From positions 17,621,916 through 17,685,915 of the forward strand of contig NC_062998.1 of NCBI RefSeq assembly GCF_023078275.1: a stretch of 64,000 nucleotides of DNA. The letters are read 5' to 3'. The translations under genes and the position numbers were made by a program. Under the pieces are notes generated by a model. That model made no database searches. It worked only from the letters and a program-made list of their open reading frames with translations, and had not been told where the DNA came from. Shown here piece after piece: positions 51,478 to 60,975 of the stretch; positions within the stretch are counted from its first letter, which is position 1; every line of letters starts with the position of its first letter. Origin of the DNA: Leguminivora glycinivorella (lineage: Eukaryota; Arthropoda; Insecta; Lepidoptera; Tortricidae).

Positions 51478-51631
51478 CGTAGCCGAGTGCACAAACGCTC
51501 ACGAAACGTTCACGATAATGTATCTTTCGTAGCTATCTATCTCTATCGTTTTTGCGTATTGGCGCGACAGAGCCAGACTACATTTCTGCGGCGTGTCGGT
51601 GGCATTTCGCGTCGCCATGAAATGCCAGGGT
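51478..51631 (+). mobile_element. MITE of the CGTAGCCGA family, forward copy
   Basis: It matches the reverse complement of 54746-54892 along most of its length (cgtagccgagtgcacaaacg; attggcgcgacagagccaga). Its right end is eroded. Confidence 0.6.
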
Positions 51632-51699
51632 TAGCAATGTATGGGCCTTTTAGAGGTAAAACTAGATGGCGCTGTTTCGCGTGTGTGTTTCTTCTTCTA

Positions 51700-51874
51700 G
51701 TCTTATGTGTGGAAAAGTGTGTGTGTCTGTTTGTTTGTTCGTCCTTGAAAACGAAACCAAACGGAGAGACGAATTGTCGTGATTTTTTAAGTGGAGATAG
51801 TTGAAGGGATGGAGAGTGACATAGGCTACTTTTAGTCTCTTTCTAACGCGAGCGAAGCCGCGGGCAAAAGCTAG
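51700..51874 (+). mobile_element. Helitron-like 3' end, copy 1
   Basis: It shares gtgtgtgtctgtttgtttg, gtggagatagttgaagggat and ggagagtgacataggctact with 57085-57328. It ends in gaagccgcgggcaaaagCTAG followed by T, the CTRR|T end expected of Helitrons. The 5' end is not resolved. Confidence 0.6.
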
Positions 51875-51975
51875 TTTATAATAAGAACAAATGACATTTC
51901 TTTATTTTATATCATGATATCACGTCCAAATAGCATTGAATCACTACGTTGGACGTTGGTGAAAGCCAGCCTTTT

Positions 51976-52393
51976 AGCCCCACATTTACGGTACGATTCA
52001 TCGCTTCGATCGATCGGTCGGGTCGAAAGCGCCAGCCACACACGAGGCGGTCGAGGCGATCGATCAAAGAATATAATATGCGATCGATCGTATACGATTC
52101 CCCCGCCCCTGTTACTCGCACGGGGCGGAATAATAAAATCAGTAGGTAAGTATGAGGCCACACACTTTCGATCGCACGGCACGATTTCGATCGCACGGCA
52201 TTTTGTTGCTGAGTTCAAACTGACACTGACAAGACACTGACAGATCTGAACTGTCAGATTGATCAAGTTTTTTTTAAGATTATGAATTTTTAAGAGTAAA
52301 TCTTTAACTATGGTGACATACACTGTCGATCGGTCGTTTCGATTAATCTGTTGCAACGGATCGTACAGATATATCGTACCGTGAATGGGGGCT
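51976..52393. mobile_element. MITE rich in CGATCG motifs upstream of Serinc
   Basis: The ends agccccacatttacggtacg and its imperfect inverse ccgtgaatgggggct bound about 420 bp with clusters of cgatcgatcg. It ends about 220 bp before the Serinc ATG. Overlapping frames on both strands (up to 149 residues) have no family features. Confidence 0.6.
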
Positions 52394-52612
52394 TTACGCT
52401 GATGATTGGTCGCGTATTATTTAGCTGTACATTAAGGGTTGCCTGCTCTGACCCATGATCTGCCAAAAGGGAAAGTACGTCATACGTGAATCAATACTGA
52501 TTACTTACCTTGCTTCTAGTTATAGTTTAAAGTTATAGCTGCGTTATTTTGCTATTTTCAATGCTATCTCATTAACGTCGTGTTTCATATATAGTCATAA
52601 AAAAATTGCAAA
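52394..52612 (+). promoter_or_regulatory. Serinc: Probable Serinc promoter / 5' UTR zone
   Basis: This is the only unique sequence between the upstream MITE and the start codon, so the promoter or 5' UTR is expected here. A CRE-like tacgtca occurs near 52474. No TATA box is convincing. The bases before the start (aaaATGG) fit insect translation initiation. An additional non-coding first exon further upstream cannot be excluded. Confidence 0.35.
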
Positions 52613-52648
52613 ATGGGAGCCGTCTTAGGCCTTTGTTCGGCAGCGCAG
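52613..52648 (+). CDS. Serinc: Serinc exon 1: start codon and N-terminus
   Basis: The ATG sits in a good insect context (aaaATGG). The exon encodes MGAVLGLCSAAQ in 12 codons and ends at CAG|gtaagg in phase 0. The MGAVL...CSAAQ start is typical of metazoan Serincs, which fixes the start codon despite the very short exon. The transcription start is not evident. The next exon is 2.5 kb downstream. Confidence 0.9.
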
Positions 52649-52873
52649 GTAAGGAGTACATTACTTGTTTACAATTTATTTACTACTGTGATCTAGCATG
52701 ATAAGCTCGAACAAAAGAAATTCAATAATCTAATTATTGAAGCCTCAGCTTATGACTATTCAAGCATACCGTTGCATCAGTGTAACACGGATTTTCTCGA
52801 TCTTTGTATATGTATAATGAATAACTGCTGTACCAAATACCTATTTATTACTAGATTTTGTTCCTTCTTTATT

Positions 52874-53120
52874 ATAAATAAATAAATAAATATTGGGGAC
52901 ACCTTACACAGATCAACTTAACCCCAAACTAAGCAAAGCTTGTACTATGGGTGCTAAGCGACGATATACATACTTAAATAGATAAATACGTACTTATAAT
53001 ATACATAGAACACATCCATAACTCAGGACTAATATTTGTGCTCATCACACAAATAAATGCCCATACCGGGATTCGAACCCAGGACCACGGCTCAGCAGGC
53101 ATAGCCAGACCGGTCGCCCC
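52874..53120 (-). mobile_element. tRNA-derived SINE, copy 1 (Serinc intron 1)
   Basis: Read on the minus strand it starts gcgaccggtctggctatgcc (A-box-like) and contains ggttcgaatccc (B box), the split Pol III promoter of a tRNA-derived SINE. It ends in a tattta microsatellite tail (the taaataaataaat at 52875 on the + strand). Confidence 0.8.
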
Positions 53121-53655
53121 AGATTAAAAGATTAAGAATTAGTAACATTTAAAAAAAGCCCTTATTTTGACCTGGTTTACTTAATTTTGTCCTATAACAT
53201 TAAGTATAATTAGTCTGTTATTTACATCCCACTTACTACTTAATTTTAGATTCCATTAACACTTGGCTTCTACTCTCAGCATGATCACTTGCTACAAGCA
53301 TAACCCTGGTAAAAACCTTATGTAGTGAATAGCGCCTAATAATAGAGAACCAGGTCAGAAGGTTGCTGGTAGGGTTTGCAATCGAGTCTGATTTCCAATC
53401 TGGCCGGATTAGCCTTGAGGATTGAAAGTACCCAAATAGTACCTTTTTTGCATGTATTCAGCATAATATGAGAAGTATGTTGGTATTTTCCTTCACGACT
53501 AATAAACCAACAGATTAAAGCTTAGAAATCAACATTTTTACTATTATTTGTATTTAATTTGCTATTGCTGAATCAACAATCTTACTGGTTACCTTTTAAA
53601 AATGTTAATTTTTTCTTGAGCTTTGAAAAATTTAATGATCCCATGTGCAATATTT

Positions 53656-53917
53656 ACATACATACATACATACATACAATCACGCCTGTTTCCTATATAG
53701 GGGTAGGCAGAGCACATGAAACTGCTAAAGTTACGGTGCCACTCTTGGCAAATAAGGGGTTGAAAGAAAACAAAACTGTGACATTGCAGTGACAGGTTGC
53801 CAGCCTCTCGCCTATGCCACAATTTACCCCATATCCCACAGTCGCCTTCTATGACACCCACGGGAAGAAAGGTGGTGGTGAAATTCTTAAGCCGTCACCA
53901 CACGGGAAATATTTGAT
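53656..53917. mobile_element. Microsatellite-headed retroposon, copy 1, with 13 bp duplication
   Basis: It begins with a catacataca tract, then caatcacgcctgtttcc, gcagagcacatgaaactg, gacaggttgccagcct, and ends near cacccacgggaagaaagg. atgtgcaatattt flanks both sides (53643-53655 and 53918-53930). The same element is at 59495-59718. Confidence 0.8.
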
Positions 53918-54745
53918 ATGTGCAATATTTGATGGTCCTTAAGCTTCTTTTGTTAAAACTTTTTATTAAAAAAGCCCTTCCTCTTTGCCCATTAGCCATG
54001 TGAAATGGTCTTGAAGAAATATGATCCTAATGACCTTTATTTTTGTGTGACTCAATTTAGTTGTTTTTAAATAAGATTAATACAAATTAATAGTAGCAAA
54101 CTATTTGGAAACCTTGAATGCTGCAATGCAAGAGGCTTCAAAGGTGGGAAAGATCAGACTGATGAATCCACATAATTGTCATCATCCACAGCATCAGCAT
54201 TTGCCACTTTTCTCTTTCCACTTCACTTTCCTGGGCATTATCTTCAGTTAACCCAGAGCTGTTAATATTGAGATAAAAATAAATAAATAAAGTAATTCTA
54301 GTGATAAAAAAATTACAATCCTTTGCCTTTGACCTAAATTGGTGAAACATCTATTTCTTTTTGTTATTCTCTACTGTTAGTTATCATGTTAGCATATTTG
54401 TTAAAAATGAATCTTTGAAACACAGTTTCTCAATAAAGTCTCCACTATGATAAAGCTTTATAGCTGCCACAAAAATCTAATGATCCCATGTGCAATATTT
54501 GACGGTCCTTAAGCTTCTTTTGGTTTCATTTGAAATTCCAACAGATATCCATCATTGGTACTGATAAAGCATCATAAGTCTTTACACAAGGAACAATTGA
54601 AAAGTGACAACTTTGTACTTAGTGGTGCCCCTGGTAGGCTCTTGTGAAGTTTGCTCAGTTGCCACTTGCCAATCCACCCCAATCAACCCGCTGGGTGGAT
54701 TGTCGCCATACAAGCGGACGGTTATGAGGGAATATGGACTGGTGC

Positions 54746-54892
54746 CGTAGCCGAATGGCATTTCTGCGACGCGAAACGAAAACGAAACGCCGCGAAAGGC
54801 AGTCTGGCTCTGTCGCGCCAATACGCAAGAGCGATAGTGATAGATATCTACGAGCGTTTCGGATTCGTGAGCGTTTGTGCCATTCGGCTACG
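54746..54892 (-). mobile_element. MITE of the CGTAGCCGA family, intact copy
   Basis: Inverted ends cgtagccgaatggca and tgccattcggctacg. The interior is related in reverse orientation to 51478-51631. It appears to sit directly against the LINE tail at 54893-54990. Confidence 0.7.
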
Positions 54893-54990
54893 CACACTGA
54901 GCTGGAACGAGGCCAAGGCGGTGGCTCAAGATAGAAAGGCATGGAAGGATCTTGTAGAGGCCCTGTGCACCTATGGGGTGCCTTAGGAGG
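54893..54990 (+). mobile_element. Non-LTR retrotransposon ORF tail
   Basis: In frame to TAG at 54984-54986 it reads SWNEAKAVAQDRKAWKDLVE then ALCTYGVP, resembling the last residues of LINE reverse-transcriptase proteins (AQDR--W--L--AL). It is followed by a caacaacaa tail. No upstream ORF remains. Confidence 0.5.
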
Positions 54991-55121
54991 TTCAACAACA
55001 ACAATTAGCGGGCGGTTATAGATAACGTCTGGTTACTGACGTAGTGCGCCATTTCTTGGCTAGTAGTGAATGTGTTGATGCTCCAGTTGCAGTGTAAGGA
55101 TTATGATGGCATGTGTTGTAG

Positions 55122-55286
55122 CTGGCGTGCTGCTGCGGCAGCGCCGCGTGCTCGCTGTGCTGCTCGGCGTGCCCGTCCTGCGCCAACTCCACCTCCACGC
55201 GGCTCATGTACACACTCATGCTGCTGCTGGTGATGGTGGCCGCCTGCATCACTCTGGCTCCTGGACTCAAAACAGAACTACAAAAA
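55122..55286 (+). CDS. Serinc: Serinc exon 2: Cys-rich N-terminus and first membrane segment
   Basis: The acceptor is gtgttgtag and the donor AAA|gtaagt; phase 0 at both ends, 55 codons. It encodes LACCCGSAACSLCCSACPSC, then NSTSTRLMYTLMLLLVMVAA followed by CITLAPG. The Cys-rich block followed by the first transmembrane helix is the expected Serinc layout. A 147-residue frame in another phase and an antisense frame overlap it but are shadows. Confidence 0.92.
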
Positions 55287-55410
55287 GTAAGTACTTCCCA
55301 CCCGGACTTTACTGCAGCCCTTTATGCTGCAATCTAATTTTGTTATTAAATGGCTCGTACTTACCTATAATAGGCTACTTGCCTCCTAGTCAAATCAGCT
55401 TCTTTTTTAA

Positions 55411-56117
55411 CCACTTGACAGTCCAGCCCGCGCGACCATATTCCGGTCAACCGTCCGGGTTTTTAAGCGACGCGCGCAGCGCGCTGCGCATTCACAACTT
55501 TTTACAAAAACGTCTGTATCTTCTAAACTACACAAGGTATAGTTAAAAAAAAAATACTTCGGTATAAATGAACGTACAGTACTTGAAATAAAATTATGGT
55601 GATAGTAAAATATGTATGATTATATGTATACTATAAATCAAGGTTAAACTTATGTAATCGAAAAAAAAATGAAGAAATATTTTATTTGACTATTACTTAA
55701 ATTACAGGAAATTTTGAGCGATGACCCCCTTTTTTTATTACGTATTAGAGAAATATACTATTTTACCTTTATAATGATACTACAACCAACACATACAGTT
55801 CTCATGAAGATATCCAAAAAAAATTAAACAAATTCAAAATCAAACACAAACACGCGGAGTTTGACAAGGCACTGCCGAATTTATTTTTCCATTCACTAAG
55901 TAACGAGCGTACACTGCCATCTATACTTTTTGTAGCAAACTATGTAGGTAGGCTACGTTATTGTATCAATAGAATAAGTAAATAATGCCGGAATATTTCC
56001 CTAGATGTCACTTTAATCAACTGTGTCTCCATCCCCTCTTTTGGATAGTAAGGTATCGTAGGACTGTCTACCGGAATTTTTTTTTGGATACTATGCTATC
56101 GTAGGACTGTCAAGTGG
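55411..56117. mobile_element. TTAA-flanked element in Serinc intron 2
   Basis: The ends CCACTTGACAGTCC and GGACTGTCAAGTGG are exact inverses, each abutting TTAA (55407-55410 and 56118-56121), as for piggyBac-type insertions. It is 707 bp without a transposase frame. It starts only about 120 bp after the exon 2 donor. Confidence 0.75.
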
Positions 56118-56538
56118 TTAAGAACTGTCAAAACGAATTGCTAATACTTACAGAATTTATATGAAATCGAATTCAGTGACGTCACGGTAAACTCAGTTAC
56201 TTTATATATTTCTACCTGACTTATTAAATAGAAATTAGATTTAAAAATAACGTCTGTCAATGTTTTTCTTATAATTATCTGATGGTTTATTTCGTGCATG
56301 GTATAAAATATTTTATTTTAACTACAATCAAGTTCCCTATGTAGTGATTGGCACTTGGCACTTATCTACGCTATTATTAGTGACGCTCCAATACTATACA
56401 GTGTAACAGCAGACAGCCCAAAAGGAACCTTTTGCCGTAACGTCACTAAATAATGTTACTATTTGTATTCAAATCTGTAAATAAACTAGCTAAGATCAAT
56501 TATATTTTAAAATGTCACTTTTCTAATTTTTTTTTCAG

Positions 56539-56627
56539 GTGCCTTTTTGTGCCAATTCAACAGGGGTTGTTCCGGCAAATTTTAAAGTAGATTGTAATAA
56601 CGCTGTTGGCTACCTCGCAGTTTATAG
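56539..56627 (+). CDS. Serinc: Serinc exon 3: first luminal/extracellular loop
   Basis: The acceptor is tttttttcag and the donor TAT AG|gtatgg; the exon enters in phase 0 and leaves in phase 2. It encodes VPFCANSTGVVPANFKVDCN and then NAVGYLAVY. The C...DC...GY.AVYR pattern matches the loop and start of helix 2 in Serincs. NST could be an N-glycosylation site. Codon use is more AT-rich than in exons 2 and 6-8. Confidence 0.9.
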
Positions 56628-56763
56628 GTATGGATTAACCATTCATGAAATTATAACATACCTACAGTTATAAATCGCGCCACGTAAATAACGCAAGCAT
56701 TTGATTAAAAAATCGTGCAAAATGTCATCCTTAATGAATTAAAAGATCTTATTCTCTTTTCAG

Positions 56764-56859
56764 AATTTGTTTTGCGCTGTGCATGTTCTTCGTTCTGATG
56801 GCATTGATAATGATAGGTGTAAAGTCGTCTAAGGATCCGCGCACCGGTATACAAAATGG
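56764..56859 (+). CDS. Serinc: Serinc exon 4: second membrane segment
   Basis: The acceptor is ctttttcag and the donor GG|gtaagt; phase 2 at both ends. It encodes ICFALCMFFVLMALIMIGVK and then SSKDPRTGIQNG. A hydrophobic helix followed by the short SSKDPR-x-x-IQNG loop is characteristic of Serincs. Confidence 0.92.
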
Positions 56860-57084
56860 GTAAGTAAACTTATAATAACTTTAAATGTTAAAATGGCAAA
56901 ATTATCGTAAAATAAGTTTTCACTAATATTGGATTAGTGAAAACAAAAGATACTGCCGATACGGTCTATGGCCAAACCCTTTTTCGGCGTGGTATGCGCG
57001 CTCACGCACGCTCTTCGTTATATATTGGAATGTCGCGCTACACCTGCAGAGAATTTGCTAGAGCCATTTAGCTGAAATTATAAT

Positions 57085-57328
57085 TCATACTTAATATTAT
57101 AAATGGGAAAGTGTGTGTGTCTGTTTGTTTGTCCGTCTTTCACTGCAAAAGGGAGCGACGAATTGACGTGATTTTATAAGTGGAGATAGTTGAAGGGATG
57201 GAGAGTGACATAGGCTACTTTTTGTCTCTTTCTAACCCCCCACTTCCCTAAAATGGGGGGTGGAAGTTTTTATGGAGCATTTCATAATTTTCGAATTTAA
57301 TGCGTGCGAAGCCGCGGGCAAAAGCTAG
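57085..57328 (+). mobile_element. Short Helitron-like element
   Basis: It begins TCATACTTAATATTATAAAT and ends gccgcgggcaaaagCTAG|T. TC at the start and CTRR before T at the end, with no terminal inverted repeats, fit a non-autonomous Helitron. It lies about 70 bp before Serinc exon 5. Confidence 0.65.
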
Positions 57329-57398
57329 TACAAATATAACTTAATAACAATACCTATTATAGATTATTTAGCCGCTAATGTATTAAAAACTGTTGTAG

Positions 57399-57577
57399 TT
57401 TCTGGGGCATCAAGTTCCTGGTGGTAATCGGTGGCGTGATTGGCGCTTTCTTCATCCCGGAAGGCTCGTTCGCGTCCACGTGGATGGTGTTCGGCATGAT
57501 CGGCGGCTTCTGCTACATCATTATACAACTTGTACTGATCATTGACTTCGCGCATTCGTGGGCGGAGAGGTGGGTTT
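57399..57577 (+). CDS. Serinc: Serinc exon 5: FFIPEGSF and DFAHSWAE signature helices
   Basis: The acceptor is ctgttgtag; the exon enters in phase 2. It encodes FWGIKFLVVIGGVIGAFF, then IPEGSF, a helix, and IIDFAHSWAERWV. Two donors are possible. Cutting at the gtaagt of 57578 (phase 1) makes the next exon read SNYEESESRGWYAALL. Cutting at gtgggt (57569) breaks the frame into exon 6. The downstream site is therefore chosen. Confidence 0.9.
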
Positions 57578-57894
57578 GTAAGTATTGCTGTGTTATTTTT
57601 GTTACATACTTCTTTCATTCTCATTATTCTTAATTCTGACAGAATTCAATGTTGCTTTTGTTGTGATGTTGATGTACCACCGAATTTTGTTAAACAATTT
57701 TTTAGTGATTGATCTGCAAAGCAAATTTGCGGTGTGCCCTAAATGCAATGTAGAATGTTTATTTTGTCTAATTGGGACCACAAAATATACGCGATCCCGG
57801 CTTGGAAACGATTTCATAAAATACCCGCTAGGTCGGGTAATAGGCACGGCACTGAATGTGTTAACGAGTGTACGCTGCACCACTGATCATTGAT

Positions 57895-58450
57895 CGATAT
57901 AAATAAATAAATATTATAGGACATTCTTACACACATTGACTGAGTCCCACGGTAAGCTCAAGAAGGCTTGTGTTGTGGGTACTCAGACAACGATATACAG
58001 GGTGATTCATGAGTCGTGAGCAGGAGTGAACAGGGTACTGGGGAGGGTCACACTGAGCAACTTTCATAATGGGGCAACACTAAATTGTGATTATTTTTCT
58101 TAACTATGACTTAATTGATAAGTACTTAATTGATAGCTAATTATCAATTACGTTCTAATTATGACTTAATTGATGATTAACTATCAATTAAGTCATAGTT
58201 AAGAAAAAAATATCACAATTTAGTGTTGCCCCATTATGAAAGTTGCTCAGTGTGACCCTCCCCAGTACCCTGTTCACTCCTGCTCACGACTCATGAATCA
58301 CCCTGTATATGTATAATATACATAGAAAACATCCATGACTCAGGAACAAATATCTGTGCTCATCACACAAATAAATACCCTTACCGGGATTCGAACCCGG
58401 GACCGCGGCTTAGCATGCAGGGTCACTACCCGCTAGGCCAGACCGGTCGT
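57895..58450 (-). mobile_element. tRNA-derived SINE, copy 2, split by a MITE
   Basis: The outer parts (57895-57995 and 58308-58450) align with SINE copy 1. The tRNA-like head (ggtctggcctagcgggtagt; gggttcgaatcccgg on the minus strand) is well kept. A palindromic MITE occupies the middle. Confidence 0.85.
57998..58305. mobile_element. Palindromic MITE inside SINE copy 2
   Basis: CAGGGTGATTCATGAGTCGT and its inverse close almost the whole 308 bp into one hairpin (about 130 bp arms). The centre is built of repeated tatcaattaagtcat units. It is flanked by tata on both sides. Confidence 0.85.
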
Positions 58451-58586
58451 CATAATTATTACAATTAACTAGTAAATAGGTAGCATCTAGTCTAGGAATA
58501 AAACGGTGTTTTACACGCACCCCGTCGCCGCAACCGGCGGCACCATTGTGAGTCCGAGTACCAATTCTGATGAAACTCTCCCTCAG

Positions 58587-58702
58587 CCAACTACGAGGAG
58601 TCGGAGTCGCGCGGGTGGTACGCGGCGCTGCTGCTCGCGATGCTCACGTGTTTCACGCTCGCGCTCACCGGCATCGTGCTCTTGTTCGTCAACTTCACGC
58701 AG
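58587..58702 (+). CDS. Serinc: Serinc exon 6: YEE loop and next membrane helix
   Basis: The acceptor is ctccctcag and the donor CAG|gtcggt; the exon enters in phase 1 and leaves in phase 0. It encodes NYEESESRGWYAALLLAML, then TCFTLALTGIVLLFVNFTQ. The YEE...WY.ALL motif followed by a hydrophobic helix matches the family. The exon is GC-rich, like exons 2, 5, 7 and 8. Confidence 0.92.
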
Positions 58703-59285
58703 GTCGGTGCTAACATCACGTAGGTGCAATTACAAAATGCACACATGTTAGTCAGAACAACTGAAATAAGCTGAGTTTGTAATCATTTGGTCTCCATTGT
58801 ATCTCTCGCTGAGGTGTGCCAATAAAGACTATTCTATCTATCCATCTATGAGCAGTTTCTCTGCCATTTTTGTATGAGAGTGAGAGCTCTTTATGTGTGG
58901 TGACCTAGGTTGTCTAATTTCTTCTATCTATTCAGGTGGTCCGTGATTGAATACTGATATTACGATATGACATTGAAATGAATGTTCGAAAATACAAATA
59001 TACATAGAAAATCTTCTAAGATCAGTGCGGGCAAAATAAAGTTTGAGTGGATAAAACTCGACAATTAAAGTAGTCTGGAGTAATCCGCATGGTCCTATGG
59101 GCTAACACATATTATATTTTACAACGCTGTCATAATACTTAGGTGAATTACGGTAAACTTATGTGATAAAAATCACTTTTTTTAAAGCTCGGCGGGTTGA
59201 CCGTCCCCCAGCGCTGAGTACGAAAAGACCGTTTAGTGCTCGTTGTCGCGTAATTTCATACGGGAATAAGTATCAAACTCATGAT

Positions 59286-59974
59286 CAGGGAGCGTACATT
59301 TCATGCCGATGACATTAATCTGACGTCACGCTCCGTATAGGGTGATCCCAAATAGTTTTATTGTAAATTATTAATCATTAGTCGTCAATCATTTTAATCG
59401 TGTACAAATTACTTCAAATACAGTAGTCCATTTATATGTGGCATAAATAATACCTACTTGAAATGTGAAACGTGAATAAAATTATTTGATTTGTCATCAT
59501 CATACATCATCATCATACAATCACGCCTGTATCCCATAAAGGGATAGGCAGAGCACATGAAACTACTAAAGCTTCAGTGCCACTCTTGGCAAGTAAGGGG
59601 TTGAAAGAAAATGAAATTGACATTGCAGTGACAGGTTGCCAGCCTTCGCCTATATCCCACAGTCGCCTTCTACGACACCCACGGGAAGAAAGGGGTGGTG
59701 AAATAACCCGTACAGGCAATTTGATTTGTTTTTATAAATAAATTTAATTAAATAGTATTTATTAACCACACATTACAATAAATACGTAGAAAAGAGAATT
59801 TATCTCTAACGTAAAGCACAGCATCCTTCTTGCATTCATTACCATGCAAAGAAATTCATAACTTAAAATGATTGATGACTAATAATTAATAATTTACAAT
59901 AAAACAATTTGTGATCACCCTATATGGAGCGTGACGTCAAATTGATGTCATCGGCACGAAAAGTACGCTCCCTG
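59286..59974. mobile_element. hAT-type MITE with perfect 8 bp duplication, copy 2, host of a nested retroposon
   Basis: CAGGGAGCGTAC...GTACGCTCCCTG ends, flanked by ctcatgat on both sides (59278-59285 and 59975-59982). It has long subterminal inverted zones (tgacgtcacgctccgtatag and inverse). It is interrupted at 59495-59718. In reverse orientation it matches 48247-48550. Confidence 0.88.
59495..59718. mobile_element. Microsatellite-headed retroposon, copy 2, nested
   Basis: It begins with a catcatcat tract, then caatcacgcctgtatccc, gcagagcacatgaaact, gacaggttgccagcct and cacccacgggaagaaagg. atttgatttgt flanks both sides (59484-59494 and 59719-59729). It is inserted within the hAT-type MITE. 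Confidence 0.85.
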
Positions 59975-60759
59975 CTCATGATTATTGTTATATTCTGTAA
60001 TTACAGTGAATAATGTGATAGATATTAAAACAAATAACGTTGAAATTTTCAACATATCAGCATTTTTCTATTTTTAAGATATTTGCCTTAGATGAGGTTT
60101 ATAACCTTCTTTTTTCAGGTCCAGACATAACCAAAGCTGGAACTTACAATTAAAATTAACCAACAACACCAGTTTACAGTCGACTTATATCCCAAAAGCC
60201 TAAAAAAGGTGCCTTACTCTTATATGCCGGTCTTTCCGACTAGGCACAATTTCGATGTAACATATTTCAGAACGTAAAACAATAAATTGAACGCGTTTTA
60301 AGAGCATTAACAGTACTAGACAGGAATAATGATTATTAAATTACTATGTTACATACATAATGCACAAAATATTCTGACTGCTTCTATTGTATTTTAATTT
60401 TTTGCGTAACCATGTTGAACTCGATGTTCGAGTTCGAAACACAAATCAAGTTTATTGTTAACTAGTGTTCGTTCTAGGGATATGTATTGAAGACCAATGG
60501 ATTAAGGATAAAAAAACTGGTATACCTTCTGAGGTGTGAGAGGCGTAGATATATAAACACAAAAGTTATAGCCAGTAGACGGTCTTATCGGGTAGACGGT
60601 CTTCTCCACACTGACCTTAAATGCACATGTAAAACGAACTTCCCATACAATAAAAAAAATACACTTTAACGTTGACAGGTAGAGGGTGCAACCGACCCAA
60701 AATGACACCTGTTTTAAAGTCCATCCATATTTTAGTTACATAGATTTTTTGGTACGCAG

Positions 60760-60975
60760 GGCGCCAGCTGCGACCTGTCCAAGTTCTTCATCTCGATCAA
60801 CCTGATCCTGGTGGTGATCGCGAGCGCCGTCTCCATCCTGCCGGCGGTGCAGGAGCACAACCCGCACTCGGGCCTGCTGCAGTCCTCCGTGGTCTCCCTC
60901 TACGTCATGTACCTCACCTGGTCCGCCTTGTCCAACTCGCCCGCTCCCTGCAACAGTCTCATCGACCCTAACAAT
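60760..60975 (+). CDS. Serinc: Serinc exon 7: two membrane helices, YVMYLTWSA motif
   Basis: The acceptor is ggtacgcag and the donor AAT|gtacgt; phase 0 at both ends, 72 codons. It encodes GASCDLSKFFISINLILVVI, then ASAVSILPAVQEHNPHSGLL, then VVSLYVMYLTWSALSNSP, and ends CNSLIDPNN. Q..NP.SGLLQ and Y.MYLTWSA.S..P are the most conserved blocks in Serinc proteins and make this identification secure. Confidence 0.95.

Larger units (their letters stand above)
42017..52612. other. Glut4EF 3' UTR plus intergenic region
   Basis: No gene is supported. Several aataaa signals occur (for example near 43429, 49090 and 49981), so the 3' end of the Glut4EF mRNA cannot be fixed. CpG-rich patches lie at 42410-42500 (a CCG run), 43090-43230, 43670-43740 and 46030-46100. 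From 42017 to about 50590 only two mobile elements were recognised, a much lower density than downstream. Confidence 0.6.

Noticed and set aside
51907..52356. 149-residue minus-strand frame (and overlapping frames on the other strand) upstream of Serinc
   Set aside because: It lies within a MITE with inverted ends and CGATCG repeats; open frames occur on both strands and no protein family feature is visible.
55103..55546. 147-residue + frame starting MMACVVAGVLLRQ
   Set aside because: It overlaps Serinc exon 2 in the wrong phase and then runs through its intron; it is a shadow of the real exon.
52874..58450. tRNA gene candidates from the A-box/B-box sequences on the minus strand
   Set aside because: Both carry SINE bodies and TTTA tails and cannot fold fully as tRNAs; they are tRNA-derived SINEs.
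60119..60209. Possible alternative Serinc exon after a strong tttttcag acceptor in intron 6
   Set aside because: In the phase set by exon 6 it reads three codons and then a stop; it also lacks similarity to the family. At most a poison exon.
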